From positions 3,162,001 through 3,226,000 of the forward strand of contig NC_062252.1 of NCBI RefSeq assembly GCF_905475465.1: DNA of 64,000 nucleotides. Direction: 5' to 3'. The notes beneath the pieces are model-generated. The model was not told the DNA's origin and made no database searches. It saw nothing but the letters and a program-made list of their open reading frames with translations. Numbering within the stretch: the stretch's first letter is position 1; the number at the start of each line of letters is the position of its first letter. The position numbers and the translations under genes were made by a program. Shown piece by piece: positions 24,685 to 38,700 of the stretch. The stretch is from Pieris napi (lineage: Eukaryota > Arthropoda > Insecta > Lepidoptera > Pieridae).

Positions 24685-26154
24685 CGGTCTTACTAATAAA
24701 AAATCACTATACATGCGTTATAACAAGGTGACAGTAATTCAATGAATAGAGCTTGTACAGGGCATAAACACCTCTTTGACCAATAATCGATGTGTATTGG
24801 TTGAATAATAAAACGACCCTTATTTATTGTTACCCTGGCAACCCGCCGTGTTTGATTGACGTTTGATTTAATAATTCTGATACAACTCATAATTCTAATG
24901 TAAGTTGTATTTATTTTATCAACCAAAGCAATTATATACACATTTACTTAATATATTAATAACATTTTATTATTTGCAGCTAATAGAAACTCCAAAACCT
25001 CAGACAAAGAGGACTAGAATTTTACATAAAAAGCCGCGTTCTGCATTGCAAAAGTTAGAAGAGGATAGTATCAATGTGATAGAGAAAGGACTATTTCATT
25101 CAAAACCCCTTAAACGATCATACTTAAATTTTTTAGACATCTCAAATAGTGGAAAGTGCCAAACTCCGCAACACGGTACTGTTCCAGTGTTTGCAGGAAG
25201 AGCACGAAACAAAACAAAGGCAGATGGCTGAAACACATGAGCTCAAACTGAAGCAACTTGCCGAAGCTCACGAAAGGGCTAGACAGTAGTTAAAGCAGCA
25301 ATTAAATGAATAATTATATATTTATTTAAAAAAAACCCCTGTTCTAAATGAAATATAACTTTTTATTTATTTCAAGTCCTTAACTATCCACACCTATGTA
25401 AATAAAACAGCCTTAAAAATATATTTCAATAAAAGCAGCTCTAGCAGCTTGTCCAGCTAGATTGCTTGGGGGCGTCTAGGTTGGCCTTGGTTCTTCTGGA
25501 GCATTCTCAGTGTCATCATACGTAACATCCAGGTCTTCTTTGATATCAATAGCAATATTGTGGAGGATTGCCAGTGCTACTATATAAAATTTGACATTTT
25601 CTAATAACACTGAGAAGCCAAGAAGAAGACACCTAAATCGAAAACCCTCCACCTCTATTACTCTTTTCGACATCAACTCGCACTATGTCACAGATCTTCA
25701 TAACATACTTCTTTGAAAAGCGGTATTTTGTTTTGAAATCGCCATGCGAAAGTAATAACGGATTGCACCGAGTTTGGTATGTTTAGACTTTCCTTGGAGG
25801 CGGCAAATCGTATGTCAATATATATAGCTGCATATCAATATTATCTAAATCTTCCATTTGATCTATAAAATCTATTTTCAACAAACACAAATACATACTA
25901 ACTTAAATCTTGCCTTGAACTAAACAGTCAAAAAATGCTGTCAAACGCGAAATCAGATAAAATAACGCATTTTTTGTCTTATACACCCGTAAAACTAGGC
26001 CTCTGCGTTGTATAAGCATTGTACAAGTCTTCATACAAACCAGACACTTGTTATAACAGCAGTATACATCAACCTTGTCAATTCAGGAATTATTAGTAAC
26101 ATTTTTCTTATAACAGGCTTATACAATGTGCATAAATCTTTATTAGTAAGACCG
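24685..26154. mobile_element. Degenerate Harbinger-type transposon with remnants of two genes
   Basis: Terminal inverted repeats CGGTCTTACTAATAAA (24685) and TTTATTAGTAAGACCG (ending 26154) bound 1470 bp. On the + strand, an exon after TTTGCAG at 24980 reads LIETPKPQTKRTRILHKKPR and leads to a frame ending at 25231, then lysine/glutamine-rich helix-like sequence (KQLAEAHERAR), which resembles the C-terminal part of the Myb/SANT-like accessory protein. On the - strand, 25476-25676 reads FYIVALAILHNIAIDIKEDL, the conserved C-terminal stretch of the DDE_Tnp_4 transposase. The two-gene, convergent layout fits PIF/Harbinger. Most of the transposase is gone. Confidence 0.75.
25476..25740 (-). pseudogene. 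Harbinger transposase C-terminal remnant
   Basis: The reverse-strand frame contains GFRFRCLLLGF, an echo of the KxRFPxL segment, followed by YIVALAILHNIAIDIKED and an acidic tail. Full-length HARBI1-like transposases are about 350 aa; only about 65-85 aa survive here. Confidence 0.65.
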
Positions 26155-26970
26155 GTAGAATATACAGCTTAGATTTGTTACATTTTTTCTCGTTATCCTG
26201 ATATCCTAACTTTCAGTACCATTGATCGGAATCCCTTCATGAGTAAAGACCCCCTTTTATATGAACTAAAAAATACAACCAATAGTTATCATGACTGTAT
26301 GTTAAAAAGTCTTCAGTCACCGTGACCACGCACGCTGTAAAGCACGCGAAAAGTCGGTTAAATTTAAAATTATGAAAAATTATTGTTGTAATTATAAAAA
26401 TTGTTTTATTATCAAATGTGTCAAAGTTATGTCAATAAAAGACAATACTATAGTATTTTACCTCTTTATAACGATTATATATAGGTAATCAAAGAAAATT
26501 AAAGTGCCTTCACTAGGCTGTAACAAAACAACCATTAAAACACCGACAAAGGAACAGACAGTTCTGTTGTAACGACTGAACGGGCGCAGTTAAAACGGTA
26601 TTGCGGCAATTTAACAATCGCCGGAACCCTGCCTGTAACAGCTACTGAGCATGTTATGGCTCCGAAACGTTCCTAATATCTGTAATAACTGAACGCCGAA
26701 CCAATAAGTGGCCAGGTCACGACTTATCCTATGGTCCGAGTTACGAGAGCCCGCTGTTATATCTAATATTTCATGTCTTAAGACTGATAAACCTACACCA
26801 AGTTAAAACTATTGCCATAGTAAAAAAATACACTAAAAATTAATTTACGTTGATCGTAATAAAGCTTAAAAGGCCGTAGATTTGAATGTAAAGCACTAAG
26901 TTTGGGACTGTATGACCAATCACATTTCTTAATTACAGTTTCGTTTTATTTAAAAAAAGAAGAATATTTT
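26155..26970. other. No gene seen
   Basis: 26560-26760 is more GC-rich than its surroundings, but no element or exon is recognised in it. Confidence 0.5.
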
Positions 26971-26974
26971 GTTT

Positions 26975-27180
26975 TATGTTACAGGAGGCAGACGGACAAG
27001 AGTCACCTGATGTTAAGTGATACCGCGGCCCATGGACACTCGCACTGCCAAAAGGCTGCAAGCGCGCTGCCGGCCTTTTTAAGAAATGGTACGCTCTTTT
27101 CTTGAAGGACCCTAAGTCGAATTGGTTCGGAAATACTTCAGTGGGCAGCTGGTTCCACATTGTGGTGGTGCGCGGCAGAA
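26975..27180 (-). mobile_element. LINE fragment with 3' tail, family E
   Basis: The reverse strand reads ATGTGGAACCAGCTGCCCAC, TTCCGAACCAATTCGACTTA and then the CGGCAGCGCGCTTGCAGCC tail. Confidence 0.8.
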
Positions 27181-28000
27181 ATGTGATGGAAACAGAAACT
27201 AAGCAGACATAGTATTTCTGTCCAACAAATTTTAAACTTATATACTCATACCAATCATAAAATTACTAAGCCCATCAAAACATTTACATAGGTAGCCGAT
27301 GCAAGAAACTAGTTGAAACTCATAACTGTTAATCTTAAATGAATTAATTAAGTGAGGAATCTTTAGATTACAATGCATTAATTGTCCAATTTGCAACCAC
27401 TGTAGTATCAGGTAGTGCTGCATGATTTAGTTTGGAGAAACATCTAGATATAATATGGCGATACTCCTTAATTGTTTCGTAAATATTTGTTTTGTTCTAA
27501 GTAACTACACACGCCGTCGACATCTTTGGGTCTAAAATATGTTTTCGTCTGAGCTAGTGTTAAATGGAGAAAAACGAACGAACTTGTAAAATTGTATTAA
27601 CTATTAGGAATGGACCACGCATATTAGTTTGCACTAAATGAGTAACGAAATATGACACCGCACTAATTGTACAAGCTTGTTACTTGCATCGTCACACATT
27701 ATACAACAATTAATAATTAATGATGCATTGTGCTATATACTTAAGACCATAATTATGTAGGAATTGAATTTATCTTCCGATTTTGTTTAAAGATTGAGAG
27801 ATGTACTAAATAACATTATTTCTTATTTCTCTTGATCGGTTCTGCATTAACATGCGAGGTAAATGTATTAAGCGATTTTGACTTTTTATCACAAATGTAC
27901 TAAATCTGAAGCTCACTTGTATAATCCTCAATCCTATCATGGTGTCAAAAACAGGGAAGTACAAGAATAAGTCAAGGAAGCAGAAATAAATATCTGTTTT
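27181..28000. other. No host gene; SINE scrap
   Basis: 27508-27590 (reverse) contains ACACACGCCGTCGAC and TTGGGTCTAAAATATG, a fragment of SINE family A. Otherwise AT-rich and unrecognised. Confidence 0.45.
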
Positions 28001-28002
28001 TT

Positions 28003-28118
28003 TTTTATAGAACAGGGGGCAAACGGGCAGGAGGCTCACCTGATGTTAAGTGATACTGCCGCCCATGGAACCTCTCAATGCCAGAGGGCTCGCGAGTGCG
28101 TTGCCGGCCTTTCAAAAA
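28003..28118 (-). mobile_element. LINE 3' tail, family E
   Basis: ATAGAACAGGGGGCAAACGG to GCGTTGCCGGCC, the same 3' end as 15606-15730. Confidence 0.85.
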
Positions 28119-29217
28119 TTGAAAATGTGACTAAAGGAAGGATGGCGAACGCTTAAATTTCACACCAGCCAAGCTTATCTACGTTCCAGATCAACGAAAA
28201 CTACTCGATGATAAAGTAACAAGATTCAAGATATTTTTATATGAATATATAATAAAAAATATGCAATAGCGATATTCCTGTCTTATTCCCACGTCCAAAC
28301 CAATAGACAATTTATAACACTGTCCCCGACCTCGGTGCTACTTTGTTTATTTCTCTTGAGAATACACCTTATTATTGGACAAAAAATATTTTCTTTGAAT
28401 ATAAAGCGATCATACAAGTACTGTTTTGTTATTTCTTATAAAGACAAAGAAAATATATATTTTAACTATTGCATGTGCGTCGTTTGCGTGTAAGCGTAAA
28501 GATATTTATTTATTTACACTTCGTTACAGTTACACAAATTTATAGTACAATTAATAAAAATTGTATAATAAGGAGGGCAACTGGCAGTGTTATCGCTTTC
28601 GAGCGATCTCTTCCAGGCAACCACTGTGAGAAAATAACCAACTAAATAAGCTCAAATAGTGCAACAAAAGATATACAATTACTTAGACAAAAATAATAAA
28701 CAAAACAATGCAATTAAAACATTATATGTAGTCAGTGAACTGGACACATGTAAAAGAAAAGGGCACATGGATCACAATAATTTTAGTTAGATCAGTTAGT
28801 AAGAATGTTAAGAATACGATATCGACGACATGTCGACACATGTTTGACGTTTGTACAGTAGAGATTCAAAGGAAGATAGAGAAGAAGCTAAGCACATAGG
28901 GACGGAACGTAAATTCCATAACCTTTGCAGAGACCTTAAAGGATTCGCCAAGAAGGGAAGAGTTATGAGATGGGATTTCAAAGACATAGTTTTAGCGTAG
29001 GCTATAGCTATGTCTCCTATAAATTTGAAATCGTTTTTGAGGATGAAAGGAACTTTAGGATTGAATTGGATGGAACATAAGAGATAAGGAAAGCGACTTG
29101 GTTTATCGAAATAGTTTAGCATAATAATCGAATATAATAAGTAGATACATAAAACTGAATTTTGCTTCTATTGCTTTACGAAAAAAATACATCAAAGCTC
29201 AATTATAAAACATTCGC

Positions 29218-29218
<1 letters not shown>
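28119..29218. other. No gene; contains one retroelement tail
   Basis: 28500-28640 (reverse) is the GGTTGCCTGGAAGAGATCGC tail repeat. 28808-29122 has an open reverse frame (FDKPSRFPYLLC..., LASSLSSFESLLYKRQTC) that may be a LINE relic. It is not confidently assigned. Confidence 0.4.

Positions 29219-29220
<2 letters not shown>

Positions 29221-29254
<34 letters not shown>
29221..29254. repeat. (AT)n microsatellite
   Basis: A run of about 17 AT dinucleotides. Confidence 0.95.
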
Positions 29255-29256
<2 letters not shown>

Positions 29257-29718
29257 TACATTTTGCTAACTCAATCTTGTTTAGTTTTATAAGCATGGCG
29301 ATTTCCTTAATCTTTGAACTTACACCCCGAGAGTACAGCCAGACGTAGGCACTTTCTTCAACTGTTGCATTGCGTTCATTCGTACATAGCAATTAACATT
29401 TCATTATGTCGCTTTCATTATATTCTAGTGTCATTTCAAATCAATTTTCTATTCCAACTTTTTAATAATAAATAAAGCATACATCAAAGACAAATTGATT
29501 CGATACATAATTTACCAGCGGCTGATGATTAACAACTATTCCTAACCATAAAACCGACGATACGGCCATAAAGTCCGCCATAAATAATTCCGCTGACATT
29601 AAATTTATTGGTTTCAGTAAAAGGATATTATCGTTGTATCTAATTACTGTCACTTTGATAAATTACATGCATTTTACGAGTCTTAATGATACTTTGTGTG
29701 ATCAGTCCGTGGTTCGCA

Positions 29719-32700
29719 ATGGATTGGATAGAACTGTTGAATAGAGCACAGTTCCACGGAGCTGCAAGACTTGCGTCTTCGAGGGATAGGTATTTTTGAT
29801 TTTAGACTAATGTGTCAAATACACGACACAATAGTGTAGTAATAACAAGCTTTTCATGAAATGTTACATGGGCTGAACATTTAGAGGACGCAATTTTATT
29901 AATGGGACATGTAGGGGAGGTCAATACAAGCTTAAACCCAAGTTTGTAGGGTTGGCGCCCTTTTCCCCCCCGGCCGCCATCTTGGAAAAAGGGGTGAAAA
30001 CACGTTTTTGGCTATATCTCCTAAAGTTCCATCGTACAAAAAAATTGTGAGGACATATTTTGTAGCAAATCGCTTTGCCTACAATTATGTCTGTGTGACT
30101 TTTTATGATAAATCCAAAAGGTTATGAGACGCCTTCAGTTTTATTACATTAGTTTCGCGACCCAGAGGTCAAACGTGGGTTCTTTTTATATATCTGAATT
30201 AATTCTTCACATATAGTATATGCTTATACTAAGACCAAACATTGTGATACGTAAGTCAAACACAGATCATAAAAAATATAAAGAAAACTAGGAAACAGAC
30301 AAAGAAATTTGAAGACAGACCCTGGAGATCTAATTCTCCCCTGAACAGGCTCACGGGGCTTACTTTAGAACGGCAGACAAAATGCAAAGTTGACGAAATA
30401 TTATTCATCTCTGAACATCAAACCTAGAGTCGAACTAAGAAACGAAAGTGAATTCTCGCGCCAAAAATAGAGATGGTGATTAAAAAATATGTATGTTATG
30501 TAATGCCATGTGTAGTACGCTATTTGCATTGCATTAAGCATTACCATAAGGCATATTATGGCGAAGAACCTGAATTTTTGGGTTCGATAAGCAAAACAAT
30601 TATTGTTTCAGTATGGTTACAAGGTTGTATACAATTAAAATTAACTATTAAACTACTTAAACTAAATTCCTAGTAATAATATTATTGGTAATAAAAATAC
30701 AAATATAATTAATTAGAAGACGATTTTACGGGACGACCAAAAAGGCCAGTCTTCGCAGCCCATAGACACCCATTTTTAGTGGGTGCGTTGCCGGCCTTTG
30801 AGGGAGGAGTACACTAGATTTTTAAACATTTGGAGGTCGTATCTCTGAGGGAAGACCCCCACCGGGAGTCGATTCCACAGTTCGCTAGTTCGAGTAGTTA
30901 TTATTACTTTGTAGTTTAAGAAAATTGTAAATACAAATTATACGTTTGTAGCATGATTAAATGATTCAAGTATTAAAAGACACTATTTCACAGGTTCCAA
31001 TGGTTAATTGCTCATCTGATTTTCATCTTTTGCTCAGTGGCTGTGGTCTATGTAACAGTCACCAGATTCTATGATAATCCTACATACATCGTACAGCTCA
31101 CCCCTGTAATGTCTTTGAAGAACTTTCCGACCATTGCGGTATGCCCGCAGGTTCACTTCTTGGATCATAAGATTGATGAGTTTCTCAGAAAATTGTAAGT
31201 AGTTACTGATTTATAACTATCTACTAAAGAAAGCATTGTTAAGAGCCTATCTCGAACCTAATCCGCTGTTTCGCTGGTAATTTTTTATCTGTTTAACAAA
31301 AATTATTGTCTGATATTCTTATTGTACCTTTATTTTATCTTTTATATATTTTAGTTGTATTTTTTAATATTTTTTTTTGGTCATACATTTTAGATAAAAG
31401 AGTTTGTAACATATACCGTATGTATGATGTGGTAAACTTTAATAAATAAACTATACCTGGCGAACCATTTCGTCGAATGCATTTAAATATTATAAATAAC
31501 TAGCTGACCCGGCAAACGTTGTTTTGCCATATATATTATTTCTAGGAAACAATTTTTTAGTTCAATAGATAAATAACTATCTACTTTAATAAAAAATAGG
31601 GGTTGATTGTACAGGGGTGAAAATTAGGGGTTGTATGCATTTTTGTATGTTGTTTCATAAAAAAATTTAAAAAAAAAAATCATTTTTTGGGTTGGACACC
31701 CCTTATCACTTAAGGATTTGAAAGATAGATAGTGGCCGATTCTCAGACTTACTAAATATGCATAAAAAATTCATAAGAATCGGTCGACCCGTATCGGAGG
31801 AGTATGGAAACGTACATTGTGACACGAGAATTTTATATATTAGATTAAGCCATCTAAACTATTGTTAATAGAATAAAGTACACATTTATATTGATAACTA
31901 GTGTTTGACCATAAGTAGTGACGAATGAAAAGCATGCAAATCTTATCGTAATAATATATGTTATACAATGATTATCAGTTTTGTATTAATAATATATGTA
32001 AAACAGCTGAAAAAACACAATTGTTATTGAGCACCTCCTTAAGTTACGACCAATCAATAAGCCAAGTATTATAAATAAATTTTAATAAAATTGATGAGTT
32101 TGAGACAATGTTAAGCGAGATGCGGTCTTTCGGACACCATGCCTGTCTAGTAGGTGCCATTTTTAACCACTATTTATAGGCACATGTTCTAAACTTTGGG
32201 GAAGGTTGTAGGGAATAAACAATTCTAATAGCTTATATATATATTATAAGAAGCACGTAAAATAGTATGCAATTTTAAGAGACCATAAATCAAATTCCAA
32301 GAAATTATACATTTTAAAGTTTCTTAATACGTTTAAGATGTAACCCCTCAAGGCTTTGTGTGTTACACACACACATTTTATATACTATAGCGGCAATATG
32401 TGGACGACCAGCTGCGAAGCGAAAAACCAATTTTTTATATTTATATAGTAACTTAGAGTAAAGTTCTTTCAGAGTGTTTCCCCCGTCAACAAACATTACT
32501 TATATTAGAGAAGTTTTACCACAGTTAGCAGCATTGTACTCCAGTGATACTGTTTACAAAGTTAAAGATTTAGAGAGCATATTAGAACTGTTGGCATACA
32601 ACAAGCTCGATGTTGAAACTGCTAGCCTCCTGCTGACAGCCACCTGTGACGAAACAATACTAAAGTACGTACATAATATTGCAAATTTATCATAAGTTAC

Positions 32701-35700
32701 TGTTTAAGCCTGGTTTTTGACAACTTTGACCATGTGGATTTTTGAAATTATCCCGGGCTAGAATCATAAATCGGTTTCTGGACATTTTAGAGGTGCCAAG
32801 TCAGCGCTGATCCTCTTACAAAAATATTTTTTTCAATACTAAACGTAAGTTGTTATACCAAGTTGCTAGTCATATTCTAAATTACATTTTGACGTGACAA
32901 CGTCTTATAATTCGATGGAGCCGGCTGCACGCACGAAAAAACATGACTCATGCGGCGTTACCTCACGGCGCGGCGTTACCTCTGAGGCGTTCCATTTTAG
33001 GCTTGAAGTGCGAGCGAGAGCGCGAAGCGACAGTGAGGCACAATCGGACTCCGCGCTCTTCAGCGTTCGACATCTGTCTCTCTCCTACTTGAGTGAGCGA
33101 TTCGTGACGTTGTCACGTTCAACTATCGTCAGTAAACCGACTTTACAGACAACCGATTTTTTTTAGATGTTCCTGGAGGGGCAGAGACGCAAACTGTTCC
33201 TCATTATTTCACATGGAACTAACTCGCTACGGTTTTTGTTGCATTTTCAATGGACGCTCGTTCAGAAGGTTAAAACTTTAATATTTAGGTTTTACCTCTT
33301 ATTCTAATAATTAAAACTACGAACTACATTTGTACAGTTTTTATAATTATACTAGCTGACCGGCCAAGCGTTGCTGTGGCTAAGGTTTTTGTTATATTAC
33401 ATAGTAGCAAACTATTCAAGGGAAACGGTAGGAGAACACCATTCATGGAGACCACCATGCTTTATTGGTGGTTATGCCATTAAATTGTAGCTTATGTGAA
33501 ACGTTGGAACTTCCAACATAGTGCCATCTGTTAGAATTATGACTATCAAATAATAAACAAATATTTTGCAATAAAATAATATTGCGGGTAAATTAAGATG
33601 TACGCTATCCTATCTTTTAAGTTAGATCAAACTGCACACGGTGTGCATTTGATTGATATCGGTTCGGTAGTTTAGGAGTCCATAGCGGACAAACAACGTG
33701 ACACGTAATTTATATATATTAAAATATTATTGCTGATGAAATAATTGTATGTTCTGAAACACAACAATTCCGAAACATTACGGTCACAAATTTTACTTAA
33801 TAATACGGGAAAGAAGAGGTAAAAATACTTAAAAGATTTCTAAGAATTGATTATTTTGCAGAGAGGTACGAGAACCTAAACACATTAAAAAGGAGGGTGA
33901 AAAGATGCACATATATAAAATGGGAATAATGTATGGATTAAACATCGCAATTGAACAGAATGTGTCGAAGCCTCCAGTTAATTTAGATTTATCGTACAAA
34001 TGGGTAAACGACTCATTATATATAATGTCAGTTCTAGTGTGTCTATATTGAGTAGAATATTAAAATCATGTGAAAAAAGTTTTGAGAGATCCAACGGTTA
34101 AAAGTTTACAATGTCATAGGTAATATTTCCTTTGGTAAAACAAATTTTATGATATGATATATTTAATAATGAACGTACTGATTTAATGTTTCACCTTAAT
34201 TGAAAAACCGCTCACTTTTTTGCTAAAAGTATAACGTCCCTTATCATCTGTTAAATTTTTTGACGTGATAACGTCTTTAAAATCGTTTTAGTCGGGTGAC
34301 ATGTTCAGAAACTTGTGTCACACCAAAACCTCACGAGCGCGATCGCAGGTATAACGAGAGAGAGACGGACCGATCTCCCGTCTCATCTCGAGCGCTGCCA
34401 GTCATTCCGTGAATGTATGAAGAAAAATGTATATCATAGTCGAATAAGTAAACTTGTCATTTTACACCCGAATAAAACGATAGATGTAATTTAAAATTTG
34501 AAAAAATTGTTATCTTCATTAATTCCTTACTTCCCAAAAACTTATATCACCAATAAGACGTTATCACGTAATCATCTCGATCGTAAACCTACTTTACAAA
34601 CAACCAATATTTTTTTTTGGTACAGATATCCGCGTTAAGTCCCGGAAATATGTACGTTGATGTCGTATCAAACGGTGTCCCTATACCTCCTGGTATAGAG
34701 GTGTGGGCAGGCTATACAATGAAGTCCATTCAGCTCTCTGAAGAAGCTCGCAGCCTCAGTCCAAAACTTCGCCGTTGCTACTTAGCTAATGAACCACTTA
34801 AATACTTTCCAGAATATCAGAGGTATGTTGTGTATTAACATGTATATTTAATATAGATCTAATATATAAAATTCTCGTGTCACAGTTTTCGTTGCCATAC
34901 TCCTCCGAAACGGCTTGACCGATTTTATCCGGTATCTATGAGAATCGGCCTACATTTATTTTTCATCCCCCTAAATGTTAGGGGTAGTCCAGTCCACCCC
35001 TAAATTTTTATTTTTATTTTTTAGACAAAATTTTTAATTTCTATTTTTTTTTCTAATACAGCATTAAAAAATACATACAACCCCTAATTTTCACCCCTCT
35101 ACGATCAACCCCTATTTTTTATTATAAATGATAAACATGGCAAAACGACGTTTGCCGGATCAGCTAGTAAAAAATAAAATGAAATAGGTAAGGTAATCCA
35201 CACAATGAAGTATTTGTCTATTAATAGAAACAATTTGTACAAATCAATTCTTCTCCAATCTATAAAGAACAGTATGATCGTACAGAATATATATATGTAA
35301 ATTAAAGTACGAGGTACACATATACTTATAACTTTATTTCAACAAAAATAACCAACAAAATTGGTTATAAAACGAGAGTATGTTCGTTAAAAAAAGAAAA
35401 AGAAATAAATTTATGAATATGATGATATTAATGTGTAATTGTGTGTGTGTGAAAGACGAAACAAATCTAAGTGAAAGTGTGCATGAAAAAGATGGATTAG
35501 GGGCCATCCATAAAGTACGTCACACGAATTTTAGGACTTTTGAACCCCTCCCCCCGTCCTTGTCACATTTTTATAACCCCCCCCCCCCCCTCCTGATGTG
35601 ACGTCACACATTTTTTAAATTTATGTATGTATTTAAAAATATTCGTTGTAATCACAACTTTAAACAATTCGCGTAAGGTTGATTTTGCAATAATATATGC

Positions 35701-38700
35701 TTGTAACTTATAGAAAGAGACAGAAATAGTGTTTCGGGACACTTTCGAGCGTTACTTTTATTCGAGACTGTGCATCTTGGGTTTTTTGTATATCAATGGT
35801 TTTAGTATTTAAAATTTTAACATGTGACGTCACAAAAGTATTGACCCCCCCATGCCCCTTGTCACACGATGTCACACTTCGGTGATACCCTCCCTCCCCA
35901 TTAACGTGTGACGTACTTTATGGGTGGCCCCTTAAGGAAAAATGTATAATGTAGGAATTAACAGTAATTCTGTTTTGTCATAGTTCAGTGCACCGAGCCA
36001 ATGGTTTAAAGTTGTTTTACATTTGTGGTATCTTTTGCAGACGCTATTGCATGTTCGAGTGTAAAATGGATCGAGTGGCGTTGCGGTGTAAGTGCGCTCT
36101 TTTGAATTATCCTCCCGTGCTTGGAATGCCCATATGCGGCCCAAGACAGTTAGCATGCGCTAGAGCAGCTGCAGGTATACTTCTTAACGACTTAAGGAAA
36201 GAAAGTTTTTTATATTTAGTTATTAAGCTTACGACATCACACTTACTACTAAATCTACTAATTATTTTACAAAATCTTACATCTTAAATGTGTGACAATT
36301 AAAGTACCTACCTAAACATAAGTTTCACAAAAAAAAATAGAAATTAAAATTAAAACATATTATACAAGATAATACAAGCACACAATAAAATAAAATTAAA
36401 TTATAGAAATTTGTTGGCACTTAAAGCAGAAAAAAAAGAAACCGATCAGCCCACTACCGAATATATCCAGCTCCGGATAAGCTATGTTCAATCCGTTAAA
36501 ATCACGAAGAATTCGAACGAGAGGTGCCTGAACTCCTAGGTTGGTTTTGGCAGAAGGAATTGGGAAAATATTGTTGATTTTAAACTTAGGGAATGAGTAA
36601 GGGACGACAATTTTAATATTTTGTAAGAGGTCACTACTCTGTATATGATTACATTGAGCAGTTTATGCAGGAAGGTAACACCGGCTAAAGTTTTCCGATT
36701 GTACAGTGATAACATATTTATAATTTATAAAGTTATCAGTATGTATTATCTATTTTGTAGCTTATCATTAAAAAAATCAAACACACCACTACACGCAATA
36801 CTCGGCGAGTGAGTTTGCTTATCTTGCGGAAGCCGCGTACACATTATTTCAAGAAGTCTATTAAGTATGAGGGTGTGCAATTATTTAATCAATTACCGTC
36901 TAAAATTCGTTTAACCAATTCAAAAGGGCATTAAAGATACATATCAGAATGAGCCTAGTAGACTAATATTGGGACGGCTGATGGTGACGTGTATCTCGTT
37001 CGTATATACATATAAAGTTTCTCATGTAAATAAAAAACATTATTTTTGTAATGAGAAATAAAGTTATTTAAACATTATTTTCGCGAACATGTCCAGAAAT
37101 TTACGGATTAAAAAGTTATATTCCAGCAAACAGCCCAAATTTCTTAAAATATTTTCCAAACATTTCATAATGATCTCATAGGTACCTAGGTAATGTTGAC
37201 GTAAGGTTTATAAAGTTATATATTTTTATTTTAGTTCTTAATTTTAACTAAGCGGAGTTCGTTAATATTTTTATATGTTCACTCCGGGCCACCGCATGCA
37301 ACTATATAAAGCGCAAATTCGGCCCCACATGGAGTACTGCTCTCACCTCTGGGCGGGGGCTCCCCAGTACCAGCTCCTTCCACTTGACCGTATTCAACGC
37401 AGAGCGGTTCGAATCGTCGACGACCAATCCCTCTCCGAGCGGCTTGATCCTTTGGCGTTGCGTAGAGATGTGGGGTCACTTTGCATCTTCTACCGCATTT
37501 ACCATGGAGAGTGTTCAGAGGAGTTGTTCGGATTAATACCTGCAGCTGAATTTCATCGAAATTTCAGAATACGAAATTCCACCCGTATCACCTCGACGTC
37601 CGCTGTTCCACAACTGAGCGTTTTTCAAGGCAGTTTTTGCCGCGCACCACCACTTTGTGAAACCAGCTGCCCACTGAAGTATTTCCAAACCAATTCGACT
37701 TAGGGTCCTTCAAGAAAAGAGCGTACCGATTCCTGAAAGGCCGGCAACGCACTCGCGAGCCCTCTGGCATTGAGAGTGTCCATGGGCGGCGGTATCACTT
37801 AACATCAAGTGAGCCTCCTGCCCGTTTGCCCCCTGTTTTATAAAAAAAAAAAAAAAAAACATCAGGTGAGCCTCCTGCCCGTTTGCCCCGTGTTCTATAA
37901 AAAAAAAATTTTCGTCTTCAATAGAATTTCCTTTTTTCGAAAAGGTTTTACTAGTAATGAATTATAAGTCTGAAATGTTTTTTTTGTTTTTTTCAGATCG
38001 ATTTGATATTTGCCAATGCCCATTGGCTTGCGAGAAGGAGACTCTAAACACGAGACATTTTTCATTCCCATTAACTCCAGATACGCCTACGTATGATACA
38101 TTTTAGTAAGTTATACTAAAAATATATGCTCTTAACTTTTGTCTGTGTTAATCTGTATGTAGCTATAGCTGAATTTGGTCTTTCTAGTTACTCTTAATAT
38201 CTATGAAGCGACAAAAAAATTCAATGATCACACTAGGAAACAAAAATGCACCTGATTATTTTGCAAATTCTTCTTCTTCTTATAGTGCCATCTCCTTGCG
38301 AAGGTTGGCGATCATCATGGCTATTTTAATTTTGGATGCCGCGCTTCTAAACAATGACTTGGTGCTTTAACCAAACCATTGTCTCAAGTTTTTCAACCAG
38401 GACGTGCGCCTGCGGCCAGGTCTCCTTCTACCTGCCACTTTGCCTTGTATGATTAGTTGAAGGAGCTCATATTTTTTGGAGTTGCGTAAAACGTGTCCGA
38501 AATACTCAAGTTTCCTTTTCTTAACCGTCATAAGCACTTCTTTGTTCTTCTGCATTCTGTCCAGCACGGTTGTATTTCGTATGCGGTCTGTCCAAGATAT
38601 TTTAAGCATACGTCGATAAACCCACATCTCAAACGCTTCCAGTTTTTTGGACATAGTGTCTGTCAGCGTCCAAGATTCTACGCCGTAGAGCAGCACAGAG

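Noticed and set aside
30473..30673. Alternative first exon of the ppk gene
   Set aside because: It has no HG motif and no suitable donor. The segment at 29719-29789 has the motif and the required phase.
32665..33166. MITE copy 3 as an introner that created ppk intron 3
   Set aside because: The intron extends more than 200 bp upstream of the element, so the element supplies at most the 3' end and did not create the intron.
32894..33166. 90-codon open frame inside MITE copy 3
   Set aside because: It is composed of GC-rich transposon interior and runs into the splice acceptor. No protein-like features.
35500..35931. Regulatory island based on its C-runs and GTCACA repeats
   Set aside because: Inverted ends and TTA flanks show it is a MITE.
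37275..37703. Host gene
   Set aside because: The protein is the C-terminal part of a LINE reverse transcriptase and is followed by that LINE's 3' tail and A-run.
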